A stretch of 64,000 nt of DNA from Xanthomonas cucurbitae (GCF_002939885.1 NZ_MDED01000004.1:62001-126000); one strand, 5' to 3'; shown: positions 11,770 to 22,586, numbered from the stretch's first letter. The notes: generated from the sequence alone by a model not told the origin. Program-made: numbers and translations.

Positions 11770-14700
11770 ATGATGGTCCTCGAGGGCGCTTCCGCCCTTT
11801 CGCCGTTCCGCCGCGCTCGGCTCGAAACCCGCCTGCAAACCTTCGTTCCCGCGCTGCGCATCACCGGCGCCTGGCACGTCTACTTCATTCGCGCCGAGGC
11901 CGGGCAATCGCCCGATCAGGTCACCTTGCAGCGGATCCTGCAGGCCGCTGCAGACCCCGCGCCGCGCGACGAGAATGCGTCTTCGCACTATGTCGTGCCG
12001 CGCCTGGGCACGCTGTCGCCGTGGTCGAGCAAGGCCACCGAACTGGTGCGCGGGGCCGGGCAGCCGATCCAGCGCGTGGAGCGCGGCACCCGCATCGACC
12101 TGGCCGGCTGGCCGGCCGACGTGGCCGCGCAGGCCGCCGTGGCCAAGCTGCTGCACGACCCTATGACGCAATCGCTGCTGGGCTCGACCGCTGCGGCCGA
12201 AGCCCTGTTCAACGTGCCCGAGCCGGGCCAGTTGCAACGCGTGCCGCTGGAGGCGCTGGAACAGGCCAACCGCGACCTGGGCCTGGCGCTGGCGCAGGAC
12301 GAGATCGACTACCTGCGCGAACGCTTCGCCGCCCTGGGCCGCGACCCGGCCGATGTCGAGCTGATGATGTTCGCGCAGGCCAACTCCGAGCACTGCCGGC
12401 ACAAGATCTTCAACGCCAGCTGGACCATCGACGGCAAGCCGCAGGAGCGCTCGCTGTTCCGGATGATCAAGCACACCCACCAGCAGACCCCGCAGCACAC
12501 CTTGTCGGCCTACAGCGACAACGCGGCGGTGGTGGAAGGCGTGCCGGCCGCGCGCTACCGCCCGGACCCGGTCAGCGGCGAGTACCGCGGCGAAGCGGTG
12601 CTGCCGTCGGCATTTGCGATCAAGGTGGAAACGCATAACCACCCGACCGCGATCGCGCCGTTTCCCGGCGCGGCTACCGGCGCCGGCGGCGAGATCCGCG
12701 ACGAGGGTGCCACCGGTCGCGGCGGCAAGCCCAAGGCCGGCCTGACCGGGTTTTCGGTTTCGCACCTGCGCATTCCCACCCTGCCGCAGCCGTGGGAAGC
12801 GCCGCGCGCGCTGAACCCGCGCATGGCGCCGGCGCTGGACATCATGCTCGACGGCCCGCTCGGCGGTGCCGCGTTCAACAACGAATTCGGCCGCCCGAAC
12901 CTGCTCGGGTATTTCCGCAGTTTCGAGCTTGCCGAAGGTCCGGGCCTGACCCGTGCCTACGACAAGCCGATCATGCTGGCCGGCGGCCTGGGCGCGATCG
13001 ATCGCAACCAGGTTGAGAAGCTGCGCCTGCAGCCCGGCGATGCGGTGATCGTGCTGGGTGGCCCGGCGATGCTGATCGGCCTGGGCGGCGGCGCGGCCAG
13101 TTCGGTGGCGGCCGGCGACAGTGCCGAAGCGCTGGATTTTGCCAGCGTGCAGCGTGAAAACCCGGAAATGGAGCGCCGCTGCCAGGAGGTCATCGACCGC
13201 TGCGTGGCGCTGGGTACCGACAACCCGATCCGCTGGTTCCACGACGTGGGCGCGGGCGGCCTGTCCAACGCCATCCCCGAACTGCTGCACGATTCCAGCG
13301 TGGGCGGCATCATCGACCTGGGCCGCGTCCTGACCGACGACCCATCGCTGTCGCCGCTGGAACTGTGGTGCAACGAATCGCAGGAACGCTACGTGCTGGG
13401 CGTGCCGCAGGCGCGCCTGGACGAATTTGCCGCCATCTGCGCCCGCGAACGCTGCCCGTTCGCCGCCGTCGGCGTGGCCACGGCCGAGGAGCGGCTGGTG
13501 GTGGGCTACGGCGTCCTGGACGCCGGGAATGGGGAATCGGGAATCGGGAATGGTAACGGCGTGCTGCCGGTTGCCGAAGCCGCTTCTCCCCATTCCCCAT
13601 TCCCGACTCCCGATTCCCCGCTCCCGATCAATCTGCCGATGGATGTCCTGTTCGGCAAGGCGCCGAAGATGCATCGCGATGCGGTGCGGCCGGCCGCGCC
13701 GCAGTGGCCGGCGCTGCAGACCGCCGGGCTGGACCTGCAGCAGGCGGGTCTGCGCGTGCTGGCGCATCCCACCGTGGCGTCCAAGAGTTTTCTGGTCACC
13801 ATCGGCGACCGCAGCGTGGGCGGGCTGACCGCACGCGAACAGATGATTGGGCCGTGGCAGCTGCCGCTGGCCGATTGCGCCATCACCCTGGCCGGTTTCG
13901 ACACCTTCGAAGGCGAGGCGATGTCGATCGGCGAGCGCGCCCCGCTGGCGCTGTTGAACGCTGCCGCCTCGGCGCGCATGGCGGTGGGCGAGGCGATCAC
14001 CAACCTGTGCGCGGCACCGGTGCAGACCCTGGCCAGCATCAAGCTCTCGGCCAACTGGATGGCCGCCGCCGGTCATGCCGGCGAAGACGCGCTGCTGTAC
14101 GACGCGGTGCGCGCAGTGGGCATGGAGTTGTGCCCGGCGCTGGAGTTGAGCATCCCGGTGGGCAAGGATTCGCTGTCGATGCAGGCGCAGTGGGTTGCCG
14201 GGAATGGGGAATCGGGAATCGGGAATGGCAAAACGCCGCAGCCCTCCGCTTCCACCATTCCCGATTCCCAATTCCCAATTCCCGGAGAAACGCTGAAAAG
14301 CGTTTCTCCGGTCTCGCTAATCATCAGTGCCTTTGCGCCGGTGAGCGATGTGCGCGCCCAGCTGACGCCGTTGCTGCGCAACGATGAACAAAGCGAGCTG
14401 TGGTTGATCGGGCTCGGTGGCGGCAAGCAGCGTCTGGGTGGGTCGGTGCTGGCGCAGGTGTATGCCGACGATTCGGCGCTGCCGGCCTTCGGCGGTGAGG
14501 TGCCGGATCTGGACGATGCGCAGCGACTGCGCAGCTTCTTCGAGCTGATCCGCGATGCACGCCAGAGCGGGCTGCTGCTGGCCTATCACGACCGTAGCGA
14601 CGGCGGTGCGTTCGCGGCGCTGTGCGAGATGGCGTTCGCCTCGCGCCAGGGCCTGGACATTACCCTGGATGCCTGGGGCGATGATGCGTTCCGCAGCCTG

Positions 14701-15816
14701 TTCAACGAAGAACTGGGTGCAGTGGTGCAGATCGCCAGCGAGGATCGCGCCGCGTTCGCCGATCTGGTCGAGCGGCATGCGCTGACCGAATGCGCGCAGC
14801 GTATCGCGCGCCCCACCGGCACGCCGCGCGTGCGGGTCAGCGCGCAGGGCCGGGTGTTGGCCGAATGGCGCTGGGAAGCGCTGTTCGATGCCTGGTGGTC
14901 GGTGACCCACGCCATGCAGACGTTGCGTGACAACCCCGACAGCGCCGACGAAGAGCGTGCCCTGGCACGCGACTTCCAGGCGCCCGGGCTGCGGCCGACG
15001 CTGTGCTTCGACCCGTCCGAAGACGTGGCCGCGCCGTTCGTGGCCACCGGCGCGCGGCCCAAGGTGGCGATCCTGCGCGAGCAGGGCGTCAACGGGCAGA
15101 TCGAAATGGCCTACAACTTCGAGCGTGCCGGTTTCCGCGCGTTCGACGTGCACATGAGCGACCTGATCGAAGGGCGCGTGGATCTGGTGCAGTTTTCCGG
15201 CTTCGCCGCCTGCGGCGGTTTCAGCTACGGCGACGTGCTGGGGGCCGGCCGCGGCTGGGCCACCTCGATCCTGGAACGCGCGGCCCTGCGCGAGGCCTTT
15301 GCCGCGTTCTTTGCGCGCAGCGATACGTTCGCGCTGGGTGTGTGCAACGGCTGCCAGATGCTCAGCCAGCTCAAGGACATCATTCCCGGTGCCGAGCACT
15401 GGCCCCGTTTTCTGCGTAACCGTAGCGAGCAGTTCGAAGCGCGCACCGCGTTGCTGGAAGTGGTGGAGTCGCCGTCGATCTTCCTGCGCGGCATGGCGGG
15501 TTCGCGGATCCCGGTGGCGGTGGCGCACGGCGAAGGCCGCGCGGAGTTCGACAGCGCCGTGGACCAGGCCGCCGCACGCGTGGCGCTGCGCTATATCGAT
15601 GGCGATGGCGCGGTGGCCGCGCGTTACCCGCTCAATCCGAACGGCTCGCCGGACGGCATCACCGGCCTGACCAGCACCGATGGCCGCGTCACCATCCTGA
15701 TGCCGCATCCCGAGCGCACCCCGCGCACGGTGAACCTGAGTTGGCATCCCGCACAGTGGGGCGAGCAGTCGCCCTGGCTGCGGATGTTCCGTAACGCGCG
15801 CGTCTGGTGCGGTTGA
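11770..15816 (+). CDS. purL: Phosphoribosylformylglycinamidine synthase (FGAM synthase)
   Basis: The 1348-residue enzyme converts FGAR, ATP and glutamine to FGAM in purine synthesis. The FGAM-synthase domain carries [18 protein letters not shown] near residue 208 and [28 protein letters not shown] near 292. The glutaminase domain has the Cys in [16 protein letters not shown] near 1198 and the [10 protein letters not shown] His-Glu pair near 1315. The usual gammaproteobacterial length is about 1295. The excess fits two in-frame insertions of the genomic repeat at codons about 585-620 and 810-838. The start at 11770 gives [18 protein letters not shown], the normal N-terminus. Confidence 0.97.
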   Translation: MMVLEGASALSPFRRARLETRLQTFVPALRITGAWHVYFIRAEAGQSPDQVTLQRILQAAADPAPRDENASSHYVVPRLGTLSPWSSKATELVRGAGQPIQRVERGTRIDLAGWPADVAAQAAVAKLLHDPMTQSLLGSTAAAEALFNVPEPGQLQRVPLEALEQANRDLGLALAQDEIDYLRERFAALGRDPADVELMMFAQANSEHCRHKIFNASWTIDGKPQERSLFRMIKHTHQQTPQHTLSAYSDNAAVVEGVPAARYRPDPVSGEYRGEAVLPSAFAIKVETHNHPTAIAPFPGAATGAGGEIRDEGATGRGGKPKAGLTGFSVSHLRIPTLPQPWEAPRALNPRMAPALDIMLDGPLGGAAFNNEFGRPNLLGYFRSFELAEGPGLTRAYDKPIMLAGGLGAIDRNQVEKLRLQPGDAVIVLGGPAMLIGLGGGAASSVAAGDSAEALDFASVQRENPEMERRCQEVIDRCVALGTDNPIRWFHDVGAGGLSNAIPELLHDSSVGGIIDLGRVLTDDPSLSPLELWCNESQERYVLGVPQARLDEFAAICARERCPFAAVGVATAEERLVVGYGVLDAGNGESGIGNGNGVLPVAEAASPHSPFPTPDSPLPINLPMDVLFGKAPKMHRDAVRPAAPQWPALQTAGLDLQQAGLRVLAHPTVASKSFLVTIGDRSVGGLTAREQMIGPWQLPLADCAITLAGFDTFEGEAMSIGERAPLALLNAAASARMAVGEAITNLCAAPVQTLASIKLSANWMAAAGHAGEDALLYDAVRAVGMELCPALELSIPVGKDSLSMQAQWVAGNGESGIGNGKTPQPSASTIPDSQFPIPGETLKSVSPVSLIISAFAPVSDVRAQLTPLLRNDEQSELWLIGLGGGKQRLGGSVLAQVYADDSALPAFGGEVPDLDDAQRLRSFFELIRDARQSGLLLAYHDRSDGGAFAALCEMAFASRQGLDITLDAWGDDAFRSLFNEELGAVVQIASEDRAAFADLVERHALTECAQRIARPTGTPRVRVSAQGRVLAEWRWEALFDAWWSVTHAMQTLRDNPDSADEERALARDFQAPGLRPTLCFDPSEDVAAPFVATGARPKVAILREQGVNGQIEMAYNFERAGFRAFDVHMSDLIEGRVDLVQFSGFAACGGFSYGDVLGAGRGWATSILERAALREAFAAFFARSDTFALGVCNGCQMLSQLKDIIPGAEHWPRFLRNRSEQFEARTALLEVVESPSIFLRGMAGSRIPVAVAHGEGRAEFDSAVDQAAARVALRYIDGDGAVAARYPLNPNGSPDGITGLTSTDGRVTILMPHPERTPRTVNLSWHPAQWGEQSPWLRMFRNARVWCG
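13524..13629. repeat. Paired-arm GGGAATC repeat inserted in frame in purL (first copy)
   Basis: The left arm is 13524-13552 and the inverted right arm about 13586-13629, with a unique core. Translation gives a low-complexity segment of Gly-Asn-Gly-Glu-Ser-Gly units, then Pro-Asp-Ser-Pro units. It sits just before the conserved [16 protein letters not shown] block, so it interrupts a linker rather than a catalytic element. Confidence 0.88.
14199..14284. repeat. Paired-arm GGGAATC repeat inserted in frame in purL (second copy)
   Basis: The left arm is 14199-14228 and the right arm about 14255-14284. It follows the conserved [13 protein letters not shown] block. It encodes the same kind of Gly/Asn/Ser then Pro/Asp/Ser peptide as the first copy. 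The two left arms are nearly identical. Confidence 0.88.
14282..14311. other. Hairpin inside the purL coding sequence
   Basis: A perfect 13-bp stem (CCGGAGAAACGCT with AGCGTTTCTCCGG) closes the GNRA-type tetraloop GAAA, directly after the second in-frame repeat. It probably entered with that repeat. Confidence 0.75.
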
Positions 15817-15848
15817 GCCGCATGCGTTGAGTGCGCCATGCGTTTCTT

Positions 15849-15886
15849 GCAAACGGCCGTGTGCAGCGATGCACACGGCCGTTTGC
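15849..15886 (+). terminator. Hairpin terminator after purL
   Basis: A perfect 16-bp stem (GCAAACGGCCGTGTGC with GCACACGGCCGTTTGC) has the loop AGCGAT and is followed by ATTT. It lies 33 bases past the purL stop. Confidence 0.85.
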
Positions 15887-16508
15887 ATTTGGCGCGCGGC
15901 ATGCCCGTTGCGGTGAATGGAAAGCACATTGTCGCGCGCCAGAACCACACGCTTGGTCCGGCCAGTGCACGCAATGCCTGCTGTGCAGCACTGGTCAACG
16001 ACGGGTGTTGCTTGGGATGCATGACAGGCGGCAGGGCGGTCGCTTGCACTGCTGACGATCGCCTCATGCCCGCGAGATCAATTGCAGGGCACGGTGCGCG
16101 GGAATCGCCTTGCGCATTCCGTAGCAGCGTTGTTGCCGGCTGCTAGGGAATGCTGTTTTGTTGAGTCACGTGGTTGCCTTGGTCCGCATTCGAAACTATG
16201 TATCGAATCGTCAATAAAGGTTGCTCCAGGTAACTGCAAAAATGAGATTTATTTGGTGTGGATGCCTCTTTTTTCATCAGCGTGACACGGTTCGCATTTA
16301 GTCATTCGGATTTTTAATAGATTCATCACGCGCTGCATATCTGCAAACGTCGTAATCCTGCTGACTGCTCAAGATCGCTTCTTTTCGCCTGTAAATACGC
16401 GCGAACGGGAGTTGCTGTGCTCTATAAAACCTCAGGGGGACCATGCGCCGCAGCGGTGCATGGTGGTCGGTTTTCATACGCCAGACCATAATGGGGAGTA
16501 ATTCGTTA
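15887..16508. other. Long intergenic region before the adhesin gene
   Basis: No convincing gene is visible in about 620 bases. The second half (from about 16140) is clearly richer in A and T than its surroundings and is presumably the regulatory region of the adhesin. A ribosome binding site, GGGGAG, lies at 16493-16498. A 73-codon open frame on the minus strand across this region has no recognisable features. Confidence 0.5.
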
Positions 16509-19500
16509 ATGAAAAACATCAGGCATGCCGGGGGAGATCTTTCCGCGGCTACGGTGAAGTGCTATCCAATCCTTTCAAATTTCCAGGGATGGGCTGAAGC
16601 CAAAGCAGGCAACGGCCTTGCGCTAGCCATCTGCATCATCCTTGCCGGCGGGGTTATTCCGGCAACTGGATCGGCTGAGGAACACACTGCCGCCGAACGC
16701 TGCACGGTCATCGATGGTCGGCAGACCTGCGTTGCGCCCGTGGCAGCGACCATGACCGGCGTCAATGCGCTCGCCAGTACAGCCGTGCAGACAACCGCCG
16801 CCAAGATGACGGCAGCAGCGGTGGAGGAAGACGAAGTGCCTCCCTTTGTGGATGGGCGCGACGCCATCGCGTTGGGTGCCGCGAGTAACGCGCTGGCCGA
16901 TGGTGCCAGTGCGTTGGGAGCCGGCAGCCTGGCGCTGAAACGCGATGCGACCGCCGTGGGGCGCAATGCGGTCGCCGTCGGCACTTCCGCCGTTGCGGTG
17001 GGGGGGGTGGCGACGGTGTTCGACTACGACGCGTTTGGTTTCGTCATCGGCAGCAGCGAGCAAGCCACCGAGGCCACCGGGACTTCCTCCACCGCCATCG
17101 GTGGCGGCGCGAAGGCCGTCGATCCGCTGACCACTGCGGTGGGGACTGGCACCATTGCCAGCGGCATCCAGAGCACGGCACTGGGCTACCACGCGCGCAC
17201 CGCTCAGGACGCCGCCACGGCGGTGGGTGGCTTGTCGCAGGTGTCCGGCTTCGGTGGCGCCGCGCTGGGCTACACCGCCAATGCAAGTAGCGATTTCGCT
17301 ACGGCGGTGGGCTTCGGTGCACGCGGCACCGGCATCAGCACAGTGGCAATGGGCGACGGTTCGCTCGCCAGCGGTGCCGAGAGCGTGGCGATCGGCGGTA
17401 CCAGCAGAAGCACCCAGGGATCGATCAGTGCAGCGACAGGACTTGGCGGTATCGCGCTGGGTGCCGGTGCGCAGAGCCAGTCCGATTACGCCATTGCCAT
17501 TGGCTACAACTCCACCGTTTTCCCCAATCTGCCGGGCAACACCGATGCGATTGCAATCGGCCATTCCGCGGCAAGCTTTGCGCCGCGCACCGTGGCCCTG
17601 GGGGGCATTGCATTGGCGGCGGGCGATGGCAGCGTGTCGATCGGCCAGGAGAGCATCACCTTCGCCGAGAACAGCATTGCGCTGGGCGCGCGTGCCGCGA
17701 CCTCGTGGGTCAACGGCAACAACATCGCCATCGGCGCGGATGCGCAAACCAATGGCGTCGATGCGCTGGCGATCGGTTATGGCGCGCGGGTGAGCAATCA
17801 GGTCGACGATGCATGGGGTCGCTCCCCGTCCAACGCCGTCGCACTGGGGGCGTCGTCGTACGCCGATCGCAGCAACGCGGTGTCGGTGGGCAACGTGCAG
17901 GCCGGGCTGACCCGGCAGATCACCAGCGTTGCGGCCGGGACCGAGGCCACCGATGCGGTGAATCTGGCGCAGCTCGATCGTGTTGGCGCCCTCGCCACGC
18001 GTCTGGACCACCATCTGGCACTGGCCAAGTCCGATACCGATGAGACAGGCGCGTTTGCCGAAGGCAGCAATGCCATCGCCCTCGGTAGCGCCAGCAATGC
18101 ACTGGGCAACGGCGCCAATGCGTTGGGCTCCGGCAGTGCGGCAATCGGCCGCGACACCGTGGCAGTGGGGCGCAACGCCAGCGCTTCCGATGTGTCGGCA
18201 GTGGCACTGGGCGGCGTTGCCAGCGTCCCGTTGTTGGACGAGAACGGCTTCATCGTGGGCGAACAGGAACAGGCCACGAGCGCGCAGGGGCGTGGCGCGG
18301 TGGCGTTGGGTGGCGGCGCGCAGGCCATGCAGACATTCGCCACCGCTGTCGGCACCGGTGCGTCGGCGCGCGGCGCGCAGTCCACGGCGGTCGGCTTCGC
18401 CGCGCAGGCGCTGGAAGACACCAACAGCGCACTGGGCAGCTTTTCGGCGGCGCATGGCGCGGGCTCTTCGGCGTTGGGATCCAATGCGGTGACCACCGGC
18501 AGGCTGGCCACCGCCGTGGGATTCGCGGCGCTTGGCAATGGCGAGAGCAGCATTGCGGTGGGTAGTGGTGCAGCTGCCGTGGGGGACCGCAGCGTCACCA
18601 TCGGTGGTTTCTCGCTGATCAGCAACACGCTCTTCAATTCGAGCAGCTCCGGTCTTGGTGGCGTGGCGATCGGCGCAGGCGCGCGAAGCGGTGCCGACTA
18701 CGCCATTGCGTTAGGCTACAACGCCAATGTGTTCAGCAACGACAATAACGTCGATGCGGTGGCCATCGGGCATAGCGCCGGCGCGTTCGGACCACGCGCT
18801 GTGTCGCTGGGTGCATCGTCGTCGGCACAGGCGGCAGAGGCGATTGCCATTGGTTATGACGCACGTGCCATTTCCAACCGAAGCATCGCCATCGGCAGTG
18901 GCGCCGATACCTCGATCATCTACGGCGATACCATCGCTTTGGGAACCAATGCCAAGGCTGATGCGCCCGACGCGATCGCGATCGGACGCAATGCCAGCGT
19001 TGGTGTGTTCGTTGGTGAAGTGGGTAGTGCGGCGGTGGCATTGGGTGTGCAGGCGCGGGCGCTCGGCAACAACAGTATGGCGATGGGCTATAACGCCTTC
19101 ACCCGGGAGGGCGCGCGCAATGCGCTCGCACTGGGTGCCAACTCCGGCGCCAGCGGTGCGGACTCGGTGGCACTGGGTTCCGGCGCGCGCAGCGGCGAAG
19201 CCAATGTAGTGTCGGTGGGGAATGGCAATGGTCGTGGCGGTCCGGCGACGCGGCGCATCGTCAACGTGGGCACCGGCGCGATTGCAGGCAGCAGTACCGA
19301 TGCGATCAATGGCGGCCAGCTGTTCCAGTCGTTGAGCAACACGGCCAGCTTCCTCGGCGGTGGTGCAGCGATCGGTGCGCAGGGTGTGTTCGTGGCACCG
19401 ACCTATGTGATTCAAGGCAGCAGTTACAGCAACGTCGGCGCGGCATTGACGGCACTGGACAGCAAGGTCAGCGAACTGGATGCGCGTGCGGGGAGGGCAA

Positions 19501-20486
19501 CGGTCTCGCGGGTATCTGCGGCGCGCACTGCAGACACGCGGATGAGCGCAACAGGAGGCGGCACAGGTGTTGGCAGCGCTGCCGATGCGACGGTTGCGGC
19601 AGCGCCGACCTCCGTCGCCAGCGAGACGGCGCTTGTCTCGACGCCGGCCGCCAGTGCCGTTGCAGCAAGCAACGTGAGCGGTGCAACCTCCAGCTTGCAT
19701 GGTACGCCGACCGCAGCGGCGGTCGGCGGCATCACCCCAGCGGCGACGTCCACAACGGTGGGGACTGCTGCAGTGGCCAACCACGTTACCGGCACGGCCA
19801 TCGGCGGCAGCGCGTATGCACACGGCGCCGACGACACCGCGATCGGCAGCAATGCGCGTGTCGATGCCGACGGCAGCACCGCAGTGGGCGCCAACACGCA
19901 GATCGCCGCCGCGGCGACCAATGCGGTGGCGATGGGCGAAGGCGCCCAGGTCACCGCGGCGTCGGGAACGGCCATTGGCCAGGGTGCACGGGTCACCGCG
20001 CAAGGCGCAGTGGCGCTGGGCCAGGGTTCGGTCGCCGACCGCGCCAACACGGTGTCGGTGGGCAGCGTGGGCGGCGAGCGGCAGGTGGTCAACGTGGCCG
20101 CCGGCACGCGCGCCACCGATGCGGTCAACAAGGGCCAGCTGGACAGTGGCGTGGCGGCGGCCAACAGCTACACCGACAGCCGCTACAACGCGATGGCCGA
20201 CAGCTTCCAGAGCTACCGGGGTGATCTGGAAGACCGTCTGCGTCGGCAGAACCGGCGTCTGGACCGCCAGGGTGCGATGGGCTCGGCGATGTTGAACATG
20301 TCCGCCAGCGTGGCGGGTATCGCCTCGCAGAACCGTGTCGGTGCCGGCGTGGGTTTCCAGAACGGCGAATCGGCGCTGTCGGTGGGCTACCAGCGGGCGA
20401 TCAGCCCGCGCGCCACCCTGACGGTGGGCGGCGCGCTCAGCGGCGACGACCGTTCCATCGGCGTGGGTGCCGGTTTCGGTTGGTAA
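16509..20486 (+). CDS. YadA-like trimeric autotransporter adhesin
   Basis: The 1325-residue product should form a trimeric surface adhesin. A signal region with a hydrophobic core (LALAICIILAGGVIPATGSA) ends near residue 55. The first head of collagen-binding-type repeats (AIALGxxSxAxG units) spans about 114-480, with a neck (TDAVNLAQLD) near 490. A second head similar to the first spans about 515-920 and ends in a second neck (TDAINGGQL). An Ala/Thr/Val-rich linker follows at about 995-1090, then a third short head and neck. A coiled-coil stalk leads to the C-terminal YadA anchor (about 1258-1325, ending in GFGW). I chose ATG 16509 because GGGGAG sits 10 bases upstream; 16443 and 16491 are in-frame alternatives. 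It resembles XadA/YapH proteins of Xanthomonas. Confidence 0.93.
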   Translation: MKNIRHAGGDLSAATVKCYPILSNFQGWAEAKAGNGLALAICIILAGGVIPATGSAEEHTAAERCTVIDGRQTCVAPVAATMTGVNALASTAVQTTAAKMTAAAVEEDEVPPFVDGRDAIALGAASNALADGASALGAGSLALKRDATAVGRNAVAVGTSAVAVGGVATVFDYDAFGFVIGSSEQATEATGTSSTAIGGGAKAVDPLTTAVGTGTIASGIQSTALGYHARTAQDAATAVGGLSQVSGFGGAALGYTANASSDFATAVGFGARGTGISTVAMGDGSLASGAESVAIGGTSRSTQGSISAATGLGGIALGAGAQSQSDYAIAIGYNSTVFPNLPGNTDAIAIGHSAASFAPRTVALGGIALAAGDGSVSIGQESITFAENSIALGARAATSWVNGNNIAIGADAQTNGVDALAIGYGARVSNQVDDAWGRSPSNAVALGASSYADRSNAVSVGNVQAGLTRQITSVAAGTEATDAVNLAQLDRVGALATRLDHHLALAKSDTDETGAFAEGSNAIALGSASNALGNGANALGSGSAAIGRDTVAVGRNASASDVSAVALGGVASVPLLDENGFIVGEQEQATSAQGRGAVALGGGAQAMQTFATAVGTGASARGAQSTAVGFAAQALEDTNSALGSFSAAHGAGSSALGSNAVTTGRLATAVGFAALGNGESSIAVGSGAAAVGDRSVTIGGFSLISNTLFNSSSSGLGGVAIGAGARSGADYAIALGYNANVFSNDNNVDAVAIGHSAGAFGPRAVSLGASSSAQAAEAIAIGYDARAISNRSIAIGSGADTSIIYGDTIALGTNAKADAPDAIAIGRNASVGVFVGEVGSAAVALGVQARALGNNSMAMGYNAFTREGARNALALGANSGASGADSVALGSGARSGEANVVSVGNGNGRGGPATRRIVNVGTGAIAGSSTDAINGGQLFQSLSNTASFLGGGAAIGAQGVFVAPTYVIQGSSYSNVGAALTALDSKVSELDARAGRATVSRVSAARTADTRMSATGGGTGVGSAADATVAAAPTSVASETALVSTPAASAVAASNVSGATSSLHGTPTAAAVGGITPAATSTTVGTAAVANHVTGTAIGGSAYAHGADDTAIGSNARVDADGSTAVGANTQIAAAATNAVAMGEGAQVTAASGTAIGQGARVTAQGAVALGQGSVADRANTVSVGSVGGERQVVNVAAGTRATDAVNKGQLDSGVAAANSYTDSRYNAMADSFQSYRGDLEDRLRRQNRRLDRQGAMGSAMLNMSASVAGIASQNRVGAGVGFQNGESALSVGYQRAISPRATLTVGGALSGDDRSIGVGAGFGW

Positions 20487-20501
20487 GTGCGGTTGCATCA
20501 A

Positions 20502-20529
20502 CGCGACGGCGCGGCAGCGCGCCGTCGCG
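20502..20529 (+). terminator. Hairpin after the adhesin gene
   Basis: CGCGACGGCGC pairs with GCGCCGTCGCG over 11 bases with a 6-base loop, 15 bases after the stop. No T-run follows, so it may be a weak terminator or an mRNA-stabilising hairpin. Confidence 0.5.
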
Positions 20530-20708
20530 GCAGGGCAGGGCCTGAGGGGGCGGGCAGGGACCGTGGCTAGGCCAGCCAACGGATCCGCATGCAGGGACGG
20601 CCGTATCAGGAGCGATCGACAAGACCCAGCGGGCCGCGCGGCGGCCGTGCTGCGCCTTCGACGCTGCTCCAAACCTGATTGACGAAAAAACACGAAGAGG
20701 ACTTCACC

Positions 20709-22586
20709 GTGACCGACAAGACGTTCCGCCTTACCCCGCTGACCGGCGCCATGTTGATGCTGGCGTTGGGTGCCTCCGGCACCCTGGCCGCCGCACCCAC
20801 CGTGCTGGTCAAGGAACCGAGTCAGGCCGCCCCGACCGGCGCTGCCTTCAGTAGCCGCCTGATCGTGCGCTACAAGGAAAATACCGCTGCTGCGACCGAT
20901 CGCAGCAGCAAGCTGGGTGCGGTGCAGGCTGCGGTGGGCCGGGTTGGCGCCAGCAGCGGCGCACGCAGCAGTGCCGCCGCCAAGGCGACCTATGTGCGCA
21001 AGCTGGGCATCGGCTCGGACCTCGTCAAGCTGTCCAGCACCCTGACCGCCGCGTAGGTGGACAAGGTGGTGGCCGAGCTGAAGCAGGACCCCTCGGTCGC
21101 CGATGTGCAGATCGACCGCATGCTGCGTCCGGTGGACATCAAGCAGAGCGCCGCCACCAATGTGAGTCCGCAGCTGGTTCCCAACGACCCGCTGTACGCG
21201 CAATACCAGTGGCACCTGAGCAATCCCACCGGTGGCATCAACGCACCGGCGGCATGGGATCTGTCGCGGGGCGCCGGCGTGGTGGTGGCAGTGCTGGACA
21301 CCGGCATCCTGCCGGGTCATCCGGATTTTGCCGGCAATCTGCTGCAGGGGTATGACTTCATCAGCGATGCCGAAGTCTCGCGTCGCCCGACCGATGCGCG
21401 CGTGCCGGGCGCACTGGACTACGGCGACTGGGAAGAAGCCGACAACGTCTGCTACGCCGGTTCGGTGGCGACGGAAAGCTCCTGGCACGGCACCCATGTG
21501 GCGGGCACCGTGGCCGAAGCGACCAACAACGGCGTCGGCATGGCCGGCGTGGCGCCCGGGGCGACCGTGCTGCCGGTGCGCGTGCTCGGCCGCTGCGGCG
21601 GTTACACCTCCGACATCGCCGATGCGATCGTGTGGGCCTCCGGCGGTACGGTCGAAGGCGTCCCCGCCAATGCCAATCCGGCCGAGGTCATCAACATGAG
21701 CCTGGGCGGCGGCGGTGCCTGCGATTCGGCCACCCAGCTGGCGATCAATGGCGCGGTGTCGCGTGGTACCACCGTGGTGGTGGCGGCCGGCAACGATGGC
21801 GACGATGCGGCCAACCATTCGCCGGCCAGCTGCAGCAACACCATCACCGTCGGTGCCACGCGCATCACTGGCGGCATCGCCTACTACTCCAACTACGGCA
21901 GCAAGGTGGACCTGGCCGGCCCGGGTGGCGGCGGCAGCGTGGACGGCAACCCGGGCGGCTATGTCTGGCAGGCCGGCTACACCGGCAGCACCACGCCGAC
22001 CTCCGGTTCGTACAGTTACATGGGAATGGCGGGTACCTCGATGGCCTCCCCCCACGTGGCCGGCGTCGTGGCCCTGGTGCAGAGTGCGGCCATCGGTCTG
22101 GGCGAGGGCGCGTTGACCCCGGCGGCAAGTGGAAACCCTGCTCAAGCAGACCAGCCGCCGTTTCCCGGTGACTCCGCCGGCCAGCACCCCATCGGCAGCG
22201 GCATCGTCGACGCCAAGGCCGCACTGGAAGCGGTGCTGGAAGCACCCTGCGATCCGGCGACCGAGAACTGCGCACCGACCGCCATCGCGCTGACCAATAA
22301 AGTGCCGCTGGCCGGCCTGAGCGGCGCCGAGGCCAGCACCACGCTGTACAGCTTTGACGCCAAGGCCGGTGCAGTGCTGAGCTTCATGACCTACGGCGGT
22401 ACCGGCGATGTGTCGGTCTATGTCAGTCACGAAGCCGAACCCAGCGCCACCCGCTTCGATGCCAAGTCCACGCGTCCGGGCAACAGCGAAACCGTGCGTT
22501 TCACGGCGCCCAAGGCCGGGACTTACTACATCAAGTTGGTCGGCGCGGCAGACTACGCGAAGCTGACGCTCGTCGCACGACAGTAA
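20709..22586 (+). pseudogene. Secreted subtilisin-like serine protease with in-frame amber codon
   Basis: One reading frame of 626 codons (stop included) is interrupted only by TAG at 21054-21056 (codon 116). It starts at GTG 20709 with AAGAGGA upstream and encodes a signal peptide (LMLALGASGTLAAA). The inhibitor-like propeptide is where the stop falls. The S8 catalytic domain has Asp in VVVAVLDTGILPGHPDF, His in SWHGTHVAGTVAE and Ser in GMAGTSMASPHVAGVVAL. A pre-peptidase C-terminal (PPC) domain completes it. Everything past the stop looks intact, and a CAG to TAG change would explain it. A GTG follows the stop directly but has no ribosome binding site and would lack a signal peptide. Unless the stop is suppressed or is a sequencing error, no active protease is made. 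It would otherwise be an Xps substrate. Confidence 0.88.

Noticed and set aside
13524-14284. Regularly spaced short repeats that might suggest a CRISPR array
   Set aside because: The units are 7-base tandem GGGAATC repeats in inverted arms inside purL, without uniform spacers or cas genes.
16298-16519. A 73-codon open frame on the minus strand upstream of the adhesin
   Set aside because: It overlaps the adhesin start and has no ribosome binding site, signal peptide or recognisable motif.
21057-22586. An independent protease gene starting at the GTG right after the amber codon
   Set aside because: It has no ribosome binding site and would lack signal peptide and most of the propeptide; one interrupted gene explains the sequence better.
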